NCBI RefSeq assembly: GCF_000739815.1
Contig: NZ_BBJJ01000030.1
Coordinates: forward strand, 1 to 64,000
DNA: 64,000 bases
Origin: Paraburkholderia mimosarum LMG 23256 = NBRC 106338
Lineage (GTDB): Bacteria; Pseudomonadota; Gammaproteobacteria; Burkholderiales; Burkholderiaceae
Direction of reading: 5' to 3'
In this document: piece by piece, positions 44,910 through 53,819 of the stretch
Layout of the letters: every line of letters starts with the position of its first letter
How positions within the stretch are numbered: the stretch's first letter is position 1
The notes under the pieces: generated by a model
Database searches by the model: none
Seen by the model: the letters and a program-made list of their open reading frames with translations, nothing else
What the model was told of the DNA's origin: nothing
Program-made: the position numbers and the translations under genes

Positions 44910-47318
44910 ATGACGTCGCTACTTCATCCCCCCAGGTTCGCCCTGTCGAAACACGAAGGCCATCACCTGCGCCTCGAAAGCACGCAAGGCCCCGCAATTG
45001 ACGTGTTCGTGCTAGAACAAGACATCGTGCGCGTGCGTGTGCTGCCGGACGGCAAAGCTCACGGGCCGGGCACGTGGGCCATCGCGCCGGGGCTCGAAGA
45101 TGTGCCCTACGAAGGCCGCGACCGCCTCGACACGAGCGGGTTCGCGTTGCCTTCGTTCGGTGTCCTTTCCACTGAGGAAGAGATCCGCATCGAGACGACG
45201 CAGATCCGGCTCACCGTCGCGCTGGCGGGCGGCCGCTGCACGTGGGAGATGCGCCGTGACGGCGGCTGGCGCATCGTGCTACAGGACCGCGCGACGCAGG
45301 CGTACAACTTCGGCTGGTGGGACGAGCGCATCTATCATTACGTGCGCCGCCAGCCGGGCGAGATGTATCTGGGTCTTGGCGAACGCGCCGGCTCGATCGA
45401 TCGTGCGAACCAGAGCTACCGGATGACCAATGTCGACGCGATGGGCTACAGCGCCAGGACAACCGACCCGCTCTACAAGCACATTCCGTTCTATCTGACC
45501 TGGCAGCCCGAAACGCGCCAGGGTTTCGGTCTCTTCTACGACACGCTCGCGGACTGCACCTTCGACATGGGCCGCGAGCTGGACAACTATCACGGCCCCT
45601 ACCGCCATTTCATCGCCGACCACGGCGACCTCGACTACTATTTCATCGCGTCGCCGCAAACGCCGCTCGCCGCCGTGCGGCGCTTCACGTGGCTGACGGG
45701 CCGCCCCGCCCTCATGCCGAAATGGGGACTCGGCTACTCGGGCTCGACGATGAGCTACACCGACGCGCCCGACGCGCAGCGCCGCATGGGCGAATTCCTC
45801 GCGCGTTGCCGGGAGCACGACATTCTCTGCGACTCGTTTCATCTGTCGTCGGGCTATACATCGATCGGCGCTAAGCGCTATGTATTCCACTGGAATCGCG
45901 AGAAATTCCCCGACATCGAAGGCTTCGTTCAGGACTACCTGGCGCACGGCGTCAGGTTGTGCGCGAACATCAAGCCCTGCCTGCTGCGCGATCATCCGGA
46001 GTTCGAGCACGCCGTGCGCGACGGCCTGCTCATCCAGACGCGCGATGGCGAGCCCGCATGGGTCCAGTTCTGGGACGACGTCGGCGCGTACCTCGACTTC
46101 ACGAACCCCGCCGCCGTGGCCTGGTGGAAGCAGCACGTGAGGGACGCCCTGCTGCGCTACGGCATCGCCGCCACCTGGAACGACAACAACGAGTACGAAC
46201 TCTGGTCGCCTCACGCTATGGCGCATGGCTTCGGCACGCCATGGCCAGCGCGCGAAGCAAAGGTCCTGCAAACGCTGCTGATGATGCGCGCCTCGCGCGA
46301 CGCGCAGCGCGAGCACGCTCCCGGCCAACGCCCGTTCCTCGTCTCGCGTTCGGGCGGCGTGGGCATGCATCGCTACGTGCAGACCTGGTCGGGCGACAAC
46401 GCCACCTCATGGGAAACGCTGCGCTACAACCTGAAGATGGGGCTGGGACTCGCGCTCTCGGGCGTGTCGAACATCGGCCACGATATCGGCGGCTTCTCGG
46501 GGCCCGCGCCCGAGCCCGAGCTTTTCATCCGCTGGATCCAGTTCGGCGTATGGATGCCGCGCTTCTCGATCCACTCGTGGAACGACGACGGCACCGTGAA
46601 CGAGCCGTGGATGTACCCCACGCTCACGCCACAGGTCTCGGCGCTGCTCAAGCTCCGCTATCGCCTGCTGCCTTATCTATATCAGCTGCTCTGGGATTCG
46701 ACGATGGAGTACGAGCCCGTGCTGCGCCCGACCTTCGCCGAGTTCCCCGAGGACGCGCGCTGCTACGCGGAATCCGACGACATGATGGTCGGCGCTTCGC
46801 TGCTCGCGGCGCCCGTGGTCGAACCCGGACAAACGGAGCGGGAGGTCTGGCTCCCCGAGGGGGTGCGCTGGACCTGTTATTGGAGCGGCGAACAGTTCGA
46901 GGGGGGCCAAAGGGTGACGCTGCCCGCGCCGTGGGAGCGGCCCGTCATGCTGGTGCGCGAAGGCAGCGTGATCGCGCTGAACGTCGCGGAACAGCAATTC
47001 GGGCGGCGCGACGACCGCCGCGCGTTCATCGTGACGCCGTTCGCAGGCAACGAGCGCGTTTGCCGCCGCTATGCCGAGGACGACGGCGAAAGCGAGGCGT
47101 GGCGGCGCGGCGAGTTCGGCGAATGGGTCGTCTCGGCGCAGGGCGATGCGGGCACGCTCACGCTCGCCGTCGAAGTCATCGGGCCGATGCCTCGTGCGGC
47201 GACGTCCGTTGAGATCTTCCTGCCAGCGGGCGAATCGCGTAACGTAGCCATCTCCGCGGGCCGCATCGTCGCGGACGAACCTATGGGCGGGTGGCGCCGG
47301 ATCGTCGTCGAACGCTGA
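44910..47318 (+). CDS. Glycoside hydrolase family 31 (alpha-glycosidase), cytoplasmic
   Basis: This is an 802-residue enzyme. An N-terminal beta-sandwich (about 1-225) precedes the catalytic barrel with KWGLGYSGSTMSYTDAPDA. The nucleophile motif TWNDNNEYE has Asp425, and the acid/base region TWSGDNATSWE has Asp496. C-terminal beta domains finish the protein. GH31 members cleave alpha-glucosides, alpha-xylosides or sulfoquinovosides with retention; the specificity is not evident. There is no signal peptide, so it acts in the cytoplasm on an imported oligosaccharide. The ATG at 44910 has AGGA eight bases before it; an in-frame GTG at 44877 is less likely. It forms an operon with the MFS gene. 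Confidence 0.9.
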   Translation: MTSLLHPPRFALSKHEGHHLRLESTQGPAIDVFVLEQDIVRVRVLPDGKAHGPGTWAIAPGLEDVPYEGRDRLDTSGFALPSFGVLSTEEEIRIETTQIRLTVALAGGRCTWEMRRDGGWRIVLQDRATQAYNFGWWDERIYHYVRRQPGEMYLGLGERAGSIDRANQSYRMTNVDAMGYSARTTDPLYKHIPFYLTWQPETRQGFGLFYDTLADCTFDMGRELDNYHGPYRHFIADHGDLDYYFIASPQTPLAAVRRFTWLTGRPALMPKWGLGYSGSTMSYTDAPDAQRRMGEFLARCREHDILCDSFHLSSGYTSIGAKRYVFHWNREKFPDIEGFVQDYLAHGVRLCANIKPCLLRDHPEFEHAVRDGLLIQTRDGEPAWVQFWDDVGAYLDFTNPAAVAWWKQHVRDALLRYGIAATWNDNNEYELWSPHAMAHGFGTPWPAREAKVLQTLLMMRASRDAQREHAPGQRPFLVSRSGGVGMHRYVQTWSGDNATSWETLRYNLKMGLGLALSGVSNIGHDIGGFSGPAPEPELFIRWIQFGVWMPRFSIHSWNDDGTVNEPWMYPTLTPQVSALLKLRYRLLPYLYQLLWDSTMEYEPVLRPTFAEFPEDARCYAESDDMMVGASLLAAPVVEPGQTEREVWLPEGVRWTCYWSGEQFEGGQRVTLPAPWERPVMLVREGSVIALNVAEQQFGRRDDRRAFIVTPFAGNERVCRRYAEDDGESEAWRRGEFGEWVVSAQGDAGTLTLAVEVIGPMPRAATSVEIFLPAGESRNVAISAGRIVADEPMGGWRRIVVER

Positions 47319-47579
47319 GGCCCGGGCGCTCCGCCGGATCCTTTCGACCGCGCGGCGGGAAAGACGTCCACGGCGGACGCCCCCGTACGCCGAGGCATTT
47401 GCACGCGAAAACCACGCCCACGCGCGGCCCCGGTTATCATCGCCCTCTTGCGCGCGCAACCACGTGGCAATAGAACCGCCTCGTGCTTGCGCCATCCGAA
47501 TGCATGACCGATGCGCGTCGCATGACGCAACCCACACCGAAGGCAACAGCAGTCAACAGCAGGCAACCCCAGGCTTACG

Positions 47580-48284
47580 ATGTCCCTCATCCCTTTCGAC
47601 GCCGTCCTGTTCGACTGTGACGGCGTACTCGTCGATTCCGAACGCATCACCCACGTCGTGCTCACGCAGCTGCTGGGCGAGCTGGGCTGGTCGCTTTCCG
47701 TGGACGAAACCATGCGCATTTTCGTCGGCAAGGCGGTGAAAGACGAAGCCGCGCGCATCGAGGCCCATACGGGCTTCGCGATCACCGATGCCTGGCTCGA
47801 AGGCTTTCGTGCGCGTCGCAACGAGGCGCTCGAACGCGATCTCGTCGAAATCCCGGGCGCACCCGCGGCCGTGCGCGCGGTGCATGCGGCCATGAACGGA
47901 CGCATCGCCGTCGCCTCGGGCGCGGACCGGCTCAAAGTGGAACTGCAGTTGCGCAAGGTGGACCTCATCGACTGCTTCGAGGGGCACATCTACAGCGGCC
48001 ACGAAACGCCGCGCAGCAAGCCGCATCCCGATGTATATCTAGCGGCGGCGGACGGTCTCGGCGTGCATGCTGGCCGCTGCGCCGTGATCGAGGACACGGT
48101 CACGGGCGCGCGCGCGGGCCTCGCCGCGGGGGCCACGGTTTTCGGCTACAGCCCGCCCGAGCCCGGCCACAGCAGCGCCGGGGCGCTGCGCGAAGCCGGC
48201 GTCGCACACGTCTTCACCGACATGGCACAGCTTCCCGCGCTGCTCGCCGGCTGGACATCGCCGTCTCACGCGCCAGCCAGATAG
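47580..48284 (+). CDS. HAD-superfamily phosphatase (beta-phosphoglucomutase / YieH-like)
   Basis: This 234-residue enzyme has motif I FDAVLFDCDGVLVDSE with nucleophile Asp12 and Asp14, motif II VASGADR, the lysine in PRSKPHPDVY, and motif IV VIEDTVTGARAG. The helical cap after motif I marks subfamily IA, which includes sugar phosphatases and beta-phosphoglucomutase. It follows the GH31 gene by 261 bases, so a role in sugar phosphate metabolism is plausible but unproven. The ATG at 47580 gives the complete fold. Confidence 0.85.
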   Translation: MSLIPFDAVLFDCDGVLVDSERITHVVLTQLLGELGWSLSVDETMRIFVGKAVKDEAARIEAHTGFAITDAWLEGFRARRNEALERDLVEIPGAPAAVRAVHAAMNGRIAVASGADRLKVELQLRKVDLIDCFEGHIYSGHETPRSKPHPDVYLAAADGLGVHAGRCAVIEDTVTGARAGLAAGATVFGYSPPEPGHSSAGALREAGVAHVFTDMAQLPALLAGWTSPSHAPAR

Positions 48285-48409
48285 TTAAGCGCCTATAGAA
48301 CACGCGAACATCGCCATCCCTGTTGGTCTCGCGCATCGTCGCCCACCACGCCCGACGCAGCCCGCCCGCGACTCGCATACCATCCGGATCGTGGCTGCGC
48401 AGAGAAAAA

Positions 48410-48452
48410 GATAGTTTGCTATCGAATCGCCTTGATCTATCATCCGCGGATG
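48410..48452 (+). promoter_or_regulatory. Promoter and dyads of the MarR gene, possible leaderless start
   Basis: GATAG-TTTG-CTATC (48410-48423) overlaps a -35-like TTGCTA (48416-48421). A -10-like TATCAT (48438-48443) follows after 16 bases. A perfect 12-bp palindrome CATCCGCGGATG (48441-48452) covers the expected start point and contains the ATG of the MarR gene. It would suit autorepression; no ribosome binding site is visible before the ATG. Confidence 0.45.
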
Positions 48453-48914
48453 TCGAATCTACATACCTTACGCCTCGCGGTCAGCAGCACGCTCGTCGTC
48501 GCAGCACGCAAATGGCGGCGCACGACCCACGGCGCGCTCACCGCGTACAACGTCTCCGAGGCATGCGCCGCGCCGCTGCTCACGGCCGGTCGGCTCGGGG
48601 AAGCCGTGCGCCAGGTGACGCTCGCGGAGCACGTGGGCATAGAGGGCCCCTCGCTCGTGCGTCTGCTCGACCAGCTCTGCGCCGCCGGCCTCGTGCGCCG
48701 CGACGAAGACCCTGACGACCGCCGCGCAAAAACGATTTCATTGACCGAAGAAGGCCGCGCCGTCACCGCCCGCATGGAGCAGGAATTGCGCGAGCTGCGC
48801 GCGCGCGTGCTCAAGGGCGTGAGCCGCGCCGACCTGGAGGCGACGCTGCGCGTGCTCAACGCGTTCAACGCCGCAGTCCCTCCAGACCAGGCTGAACGGG
48901 CCTTACACGACTGA
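48450..48914 (+). CDS. MarR-family transcriptional regulator of the efflux operon
   Basis: This 154-residue winged-helix regulator has helix-turn-helix GRLGEAVRQVTLAEHVGIEGPSLVRLLDQL (about 45-80) and the wing DEDPDDRRAKTISLTEEGRA. Flanking helices make the dimer. MarR proteins usually repress neighbouring efflux genes until a phenolic or other small ligand binds. The FUSC gene starts 17 bases downstream in the same direction, so it probably heads and controls the five-gene operon. A TTG six codons upstream is an alternative start. Confidence 0.85.
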   Translation: MSNLHTLRLAVSSTLVVAARKWRRTTHGALTAYNVSEACAAPLLTAGRLGEAVRQVTLAEHVGIEGPSLVRLLDQLCAAGLVRRDEDPDDRRAKTISLTEEGRAVTARMEQELRELRARVLKGVSRADLEATLRVLNAFNAAVPPDQAERALHD

Positions 48915-48931
48915 AAGCGGAAAGCGGACCC

Positions 48932-51064
48932 ATGACCTACCCCTCCATCCGCGACTGGCTCTTTTCGGTCAAGACCTTTGCTGCGTCGATGCTCGCGCTC
49001 TATATCGCGCTCGTATTCCAGCTGCCGCGCCCGTACTGGGCGATGGCGAGCGTGTACATCGTCTCGAATCCGTTCGTTGGCGCCACGCGCTCGAAGGCGC
49101 TCTATCGCGCGCTCGGCACGGCGCTCGGCGCGGCCGCCGCGATCGCCCTCGTGCCGCCCTTCGTCGAAACGCCGCTGCTTTTCAGCGTGATCGTCGCCAC
49201 GTGGACCGGCACGCTGCTGTATCTGGCGATCTCCGACCGCACCGCGCGCAGCTATGTGTTCATGCTCGCGGGCTACACGATGCCGCTCATCGCACTGCCT
49301 ACCGTTACCGATCCCACGACCATATTCGACGTGGCCATCGCGCGCACGCAGGAGATCACGCTCGGCATCGTGTGCGCGAGCGTGATCGGCAGCAACATCT
49401 TGCCGAGCCGTCTCGCGCCGACGCTGATCGAGCGCGCGGATGCCTGGTTCCGCGACGCCGCGTGGTACGGCGGCGAAACGCTCTCGGGTCATATCACCGG
49501 CAAGGCGCTTTCGGCGTGCCGCCAGCGCCTCGCGGCCACCGTGAACCAGTTGGAATTTCTGCTCAGCCAGCTCAGCTACGACCACGCGCATCCCCAAACG
49601 CTGGCGCGCGCCGAATCCCTGCGCGGGCGCATGCTGCTCTTTCTGCCGCTGATTTCCGCGCTCGCCGACCCGCTCCTCGCGCTGCGCCGCGATCTCCATG
49701 TGTGGCCCGAGGGCCTGGACGGCCTGCTGCGCGACGCGGCCCGCTGGTTCGAGGAACCGCTGCCGAGGCGCGCAGCGGACATGCACGACGACGCAGGCGA
49801 TCCGACCGCCGACAGCCTGCGTGCGCGCATCGCGGCGCTGCAGCCCGCCCACGACGCGCTCGCGAGCTGGCAAGGCGCCCTGCTCTCGAATGCGCTCTGG
49901 CGTCTCACCCAGGTAATCGACGTCTGGCAGGACTGCCGCGCGCTGCGCGCGCTCATCGCGCACGAAGCCGGCACGTGGCGGCCACGCTACCGGCATTGGC
50001 GGCTTGGCGGGACCGAGCGCTTCTACGATCGCGGCCTCATGTTGTTCTCGTGCTTCGTGCCGGTGAGCGCGATTCTGGTGGCCTGCTGGCTGTGGGTCAG
50101 CTCGGGCTGGCACGACGGGGCAGGAGCGGTGACGCTGGCGGCCGTGGCCTGCTGCTTCTTCGCGGCCTCCGACGATCCCGCGCCGCTGGTGTTCCGCTTT
50201 TTCCTCGCCACGGCGGCAAGCGTGGTGTTCGCTGGCCTGTACCTGTTCGTCGCGCTGCCCAAGGTGCACGACTTCGCCATGCTCGTGCTGCTGTTCGCGG
50301 GGCCGTTCATCCTGGTCGGCACGCTCATTCCGCGCCCGGCTTTCAATATGGTGACGATGCTCACGGCCGTGAACACGGCAACCTTCATCAGCGTGCAAAG
50401 CGCCTACGAGGCCGACTTCCTCGTGTTCCTCAACAGCAATATCGCGGGCGTGGCGGGCCTCCTGTTCGCCTATCTGTGGACCCGCGCCACGCGCCCGTTC
50501 GGCGCCGAACTCGCGGCGCGGCGCCTGTTGCGCTCGAGCTGGAACGACGTCGCGCTCTCGGCCTCGCACACGCGCATCGCCGATCAGCGCAATCTCGCCT
50601 CGCGCATGCTCGACAGGCTCATGCAGCTGATTCCGCGTCTCGCGGCTTCCGACGAGCATCGCCACCCTTCGATCGAGAGCTTTCGCGATCTGCGCATCGC
50701 GCTCAATGCGCTCGATTTGCGCCGCTCGCTGCGCAAGCTCGATAGCGACATGACCGATGCGATCGATCGCGTGCTCGCCGGCGTCAGCGAACACTACGCG
50801 CGTTGTGCGCGCGAAAGCGAGCGCCAGAGCGCGCCGCCCGCACTGCGCGAGGCCATCGACGACGCCATGCGCCGCGTCGCCGCGCGCGCCCGCGCGCACC
50901 TGCCGCCAGTCACCGCGGCCGACGCCGATGCGGAACCGGCGCCGCGCGCGCTCGTCTCGCAGCGCTGGCTGAGCAACACCCTGCATGCGCTCGTGGGCAT
51001 GCGGCTCGCGCTCTATCCGGCCGCGTCGGCGCAGTCGCCTTCCCATCCCGAGGCCACGGCATGA
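48932..51064 (+). CDS. FUSC-family inner membrane efflux protein (AaeB-like)
   Basis: This 710-residue protein has two membrane blocks, about residues 10-165 and 370-525, each with about five or six spans. A cytoplasmic helical part follows each block. The opening VKTFAASMLALYIALVFQLPRPYWAMASVYIV is typical of FUSC/AaeB proteins, which export aromatic carboxylic acids or fusaric acid. It works with the DUF1656 and HlyD-type proteins and the NodT channel encoded next. The substrate is not evident. Confidence 0.88.
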   Translation: MTYPSIRDWLFSVKTFAASMLALYIALVFQLPRPYWAMASVYIVSNPFVGATRSKALYRALGTALGAAAAIALVPPFVETPLLFSVIVATWTGTLLYLAISDRTARSYVFMLAGYTMPLIALPTVTDPTTIFDVAIARTQEITLGIVCASVIGSNILPSRLAPTLIERADAWFRDAAWYGGETLSGHITGKALSACRQRLAATVNQLEFLLSQLSYDHAHPQTLARAESLRGRMLLFLPLISALADPLLALRRDLHVWPEGLDGLLRDAARWFEEPLPRRAADMHDDAGDPTADSLRARIAALQPAHDALASWQGALLSNALWRLTQVIDVWQDCRALRALIAHEAGTWRPRYRHWRLGGTERFYDRGLMLFSCFVPVSAILVACWLWVSSGWHDGAGAVTLAAVACCFFAASDDPAPLVFRFFLATAASVVFAGLYLFVALPKVHDFAMLVLLFAGPFILVGTLIPRPAFNMVTMLTAVNTATFISVQSAYEADFLVFLNSNIAGVAGLLFAYLWTRATRPFGAELAARRLLRSSWNDVALSASHTRIADQRNLASRMLDRLMQLIPRLAASDEHRHPSIESFRDLRIALNALDLRRSLRKLDSDMTDAIDRVLAGVSEHYARCARESERQSAPPALREAIDDAMRRVAARARAHLPPVTAADADAEPAPRALVSQRWLSNTLHALVGMRLALYPAASAQSPSHPEATA

Positions 51065-51101
51065 GCGCGCATCCCTCTCATCCTTTTTCGAAACCCGCAC
51101 C

Positions 51102-51311
51102 ATGATCGGCGAAATCGATATCTTCGGCGTGTTCGTGCCCGCCGTGCTCGTGCTGATGCTGATTGCGTACCTCATCAACGTCGTGATCGGCAAGGTGCTC
51201 ACCCGCGTCGGCTTTTACCGCCTCGTGTGGCATCGTTCCATTTTCGATCTCGGCATCTATGTGCTCGTGCTGGCCGCCGTCATCATCGTGTCGCATCGCT
51301 TCGTGAAATAA
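51102..51311 (+). CDS. DUF1656 small membrane protein (AaeX-like)
   Basis: This 69-residue protein has two membrane segments (VFVPAVLVLMLIAYLINVV and LGIYVLVLAAVIIV) and the conserved GEIDIFGVFVPA opening. Such proteins accompany FUSC-type pumps (AaeX in E. coli), probably as a small accessory subunit. The frame is open upstream, but the family starts at the ATG at 51102. One base separates its stop from the next gene. Confidence 0.88.
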   Translation: MIGEIDIFGVFVPAVLVLMLIAYLINVVIGKVLTRVGFYRLVWHRSIFDLGIYVLVLAAVIIVSHRFVK

Positions 51312-51312
51312 C

Positions 51313-52317
51313 GTGAACGTGAAAAATACCTGGTTCTCCGCAGGAAAGATCCTGCTGACGCTCATCGTCGTCGTCGTCGCCGCACTCGTGCTGTGGCGCA
51401 TCGTCAACTACTACATGTTCTCGCCGTGGACGCGCGATGGCCGCGTGCGCGCCGACGTGATCCAGGTCGCGCCCGACGTCGGCGGCCTCATCACGCGCGT
51501 CGACGTCGTCGACAACCAGCAGGTCAAGCAAGGCCAGGTGCTGTTCGTGATCGACCAGGCGCGCTATGCGCTCGCGCTGCGCCTCGCAGAGGCCACGCTC
51601 GCGCAGCGCAAGGCCACGCTCGCCCAGGCAAAGCGCGAATACGCGCGCAACGTCGGGCTCGGCAATCTCGTCGCGGCGGAAACGCTGGAGGAAAGCCGCA
51701 CGCGCGTCGATCAGGGCGAGGCAGCGGCGGCCGACGCCCAGGTCCAGGTCGACACTGCCAGGCTCAATCTGCAGCGCACGACGATCGTAAGCCCCGTCGA
51801 CGGCTATCTGAACGACCGCGCGCCGCGGATGGGCGAGTACGTGACGGCGGGCCGCGCCGTGGTCGCCGTCGTGGACATGCATTCGTTCCGCGTGGACGGC
51901 TACTTCGAGGAAACGCGCCTGCACGGCATCGAAATCGGCCAGCCCGTGCAGATCACGGTCATGGGCGAATCGCGTCCGCTGCGCGGCCATGTGCAGAGCA
52001 TCGTCGCCGCGATCGAGGACCGCGACCGCCAGGCGGCCCCGAACCTGCTGCCCAACGTGAATCCGGCGTTCAGCTGGGTGCGTCTCGCGCAGCGCATTCC
52101 CGTGCGCGTCGCGCTCGACGAAGTGCCCGACGACTTCCGCATGATCGCGGGGCGCACGGCAACCGTGGCGGTGCGCGAGGAAGCGCTAAGGGACCGGCAG
52201 GCAAGCCGTGCGAATTCCGCCAGCGGCGCGCTGGGCGCTAGCGGCGCCGTCGCCGCGCAGCCCGCTTCGGGCACCGGCGTGCACGCGGCTTCCCAGGCCG
52301 CCGGAGCTTCGCAATGA
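51313..52317 (+). CDS. HlyD/EmrA-type periplasmic adaptor protein (AaeA-like)
   Basis: This 334-residue protein has one N-terminal membrane anchor (ILLTLIVVVVAALVLWRIV), the lipoyl-like PDVGGLITRVDVVDNQQVKQGQVLFVID, an alpha-hairpin (about 85-140), and beta-barrel VDGYLNDRAPRMGEYV. It bridges the FUSC pump and the outer membrane channel. The start is GTG at 51313 with no clear ribosome binding site, implying coupling to the DUF1656 gene. A second GTG two codons on is possible. The C-terminal 40 residues are Ala/Ser-rich. Confidence 0.9.
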   Translation: MNVKNTWFSAGKILLTLIVVVVAALVLWRIVNYYMFSPWTRDGRVRADVIQVAPDVGGLITRVDVVDNQQVKQGQVLFVIDQARYALALRLAEATLAQRKATLAQAKREYARNVGLGNLVAAETLEESRTRVDQGEAAAADAQVQVDTARLNLQRTTIVSPVDGYLNDRAPRMGEYVTAGRAVVAVVDMHSFRVDGYFEETRLHGIEIGQPVQITVMGESRPLRGHVQSIVAAIEDRDRQAAPNLLPNVNPAFSWVRLAQRIPVRVALDEVPDDFRMIAGRTATVAVREEALRDRQASRANSASGALGASGAVAAQPASGTGVHAASQAAGASQ

Positions 52318-53819
52318 CACGCCGCAGTTTCTGGCGCCGCTTTGGGCCGCACTTCGCCCTCGCATCGCTCACGCTCGCGCTCGGGGCATGCATCACGCTC
52401 GGACCCAACTATCAGGTGCCGAAGGAAGCCGTCGTCAATGCGCCTCTCGCGCAGGGGCCGATCGATGGCGCGGACCGTGCGCCGGTCTCGCAACAGGGCG
52501 TGCCCGCCAACTGGTGGCAGCTGTACGACGATCCCACGCTCAACGAGCTCGTGCAGGAAGCGCTGAAGTCGAACACGGATCTGCGCGTGGCGGCGGCGAA
52601 TCTCGCACGCTCGCGCGCGGCCGTCGACGTGGCCAGCGCGCAGGGCGGCTTCTCGGGCAGCGCGCACGCGGCCTTCGAGCGCGCGCAGGTGTCGGGCGAG
52701 CAGTTTCTCCTGTTCGAAAAGGTGCCCGTTGCGAACCTCGGCGATCTGGGCCTGAACGTATCGTACGAATTCGATCTGTTCGGCAAGCTGAGGCGCGGCG
52801 TGGAAGCCGCGCGCGCCGACGACGCGGCCGCCCAGGCCGCCGCCGACCTCGCGCGCATCACCGTGGTCGCCGACGTGGTGCAGGCCTACGTGGAGTCGTG
52901 CTCGGCCGCCGAGGAGCTGGCCGTTGCGCAGGAATCGCTGAGGCTGCAGAAAGAGCGCGTGGCGCTCACGAAACGCCTGCGCGACGCGGGCCGCGGCAAC
53001 CAGCCCGACGTGACGCGCGGACAGACCCAGGCCAACACGCTCGCCGCCGATATCCCGCGTTTCGAGGGCCGCCGCCGCGTGGCCCAGTATCAGCTCGCCA
53101 TGCTGCTCGCACGCGCGCCCAAGGACCTGCCGCCCGCCGCGCTCGAGTGCGACCGCCTGCCGAAGCTCAAGCAGCCGATTCCCGTGGGCGACGGCGCCGC
53201 GCTCCTCAAGCGCCGCCCCGACGTGCGCGAGGCCGAGCGCCAGCTCGCGGCAGCGACGGCGCGCATTGGTGTATCGATCGCCCAGATGTACCCCGACATC
53301 ACGTTCGGCGCGAGCGTCGGGACGGTCGGCTTGACCGGCGATCTCTTCACCCCCGCGACCAATGCCTGGTCATTCGGACCCCTGATCAGCTGGACCATCC
53401 CCGTCAACGGCCAGCGCGCGCGCGTGCGCGCGGCCGAGGCCGCAACGGGCGGCGCACTCGCGCACTTCGACGGCGTGGTGCTCAATGCGCTGCGCGAAAC
53501 GCAGTCGAGCCTCGCGACCTATGCCGCCGACGATCAGCGCGCCGAGTCGCTTCGCACCGCTTATCAGTCTGCCAGGCAGTCGGCGGACGAAACCCATCGC
53601 CTCTATGCCGCGGGCCGCGAGGCGTTCCTCTCCGACCTCGATGCCACGCGCACGCTCACCAGCGCGCACGCCCAGGTCGCCGCGGCCGAAGGCCAGGTCG
53701 CGCTCGATCAGGTACGGCTCTTCCTCGCGCTGGGCGGGGGCTGGGAGGGGAACCAGCAGACACCGCAGCAGCAGGGGACGCAAACCGCGCCTGCCGCAGC
53801 GGCGGCGCAGCGTAACTAG
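52314..53819 (+). CDS. NodT-family outer membrane efflux lipoprotein
   Basis: This 501-residue TolC-like channel has a lipoprotein signal (LALGAC, Cys26). The NodT opening LGPNYQVPKEAV and NWWQLYDDPTLNELVQEAL follow, then paired coiled-coil helices with VSYEFDLFGKLRR and DVREAERQLAAATARIGVSIAQMYPDI. It provides the outer membrane exit for the FUSC pump. Its ATG overlaps the adaptor stop as ATGA. Its TAG stop shares the palindrome CTAG (53816-53819) with the convergent pbpC gene. Confidence 0.93.
   Translation: MTRRSFWRRFGPHFALASLTLALGACITLGPNYQVPKEAVVNAPLAQGPIDGADRAPVSQQGVPANWWQLYDDPTLNELVQEALKSNTDLRVAAANLARSRAAVDVASAQGGFSGSAHAAFERAQVSGEQFLLFEKVPVANLGDLGLNVSYEFDLFGKLRRGVEAARADDAAAQAAADLARITVVADVVQAYVESCSAAEELAVAQESLRLQKERVALTKRLRDAGRGNQPDVTRGQTQANTLAADIPRFEGRRRVAQYQLAMLLARAPKDLPPAALECDRLPKLKQPIPVGDGAALLKRRPDVREAERQLAAATARIGVSIAQMYPDITFGASVGTVGLTGDLFTPATNAWSFGPLISWTIPVNGQRARVRAAEAATGGALAHFDGVVLNALRETQSSLATYAADDQRAESLRTAYQSARQSADETHRLYAAGREAFLSDLDATRTLTSAHAQVAAAEGQVALDQVRLFLALGGGWEGNQQTPQQQGTQTAPAAAAAQRN

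Noticed and set aside
48440..51202. 920-residue open frame antisense to the MarR/FUSC genes
   Set aside because: The translation is rich in Arg, Ala, Glu and His with no domain or ribosome binding site; it is the mirror of GC-rich third positions in the real genes.
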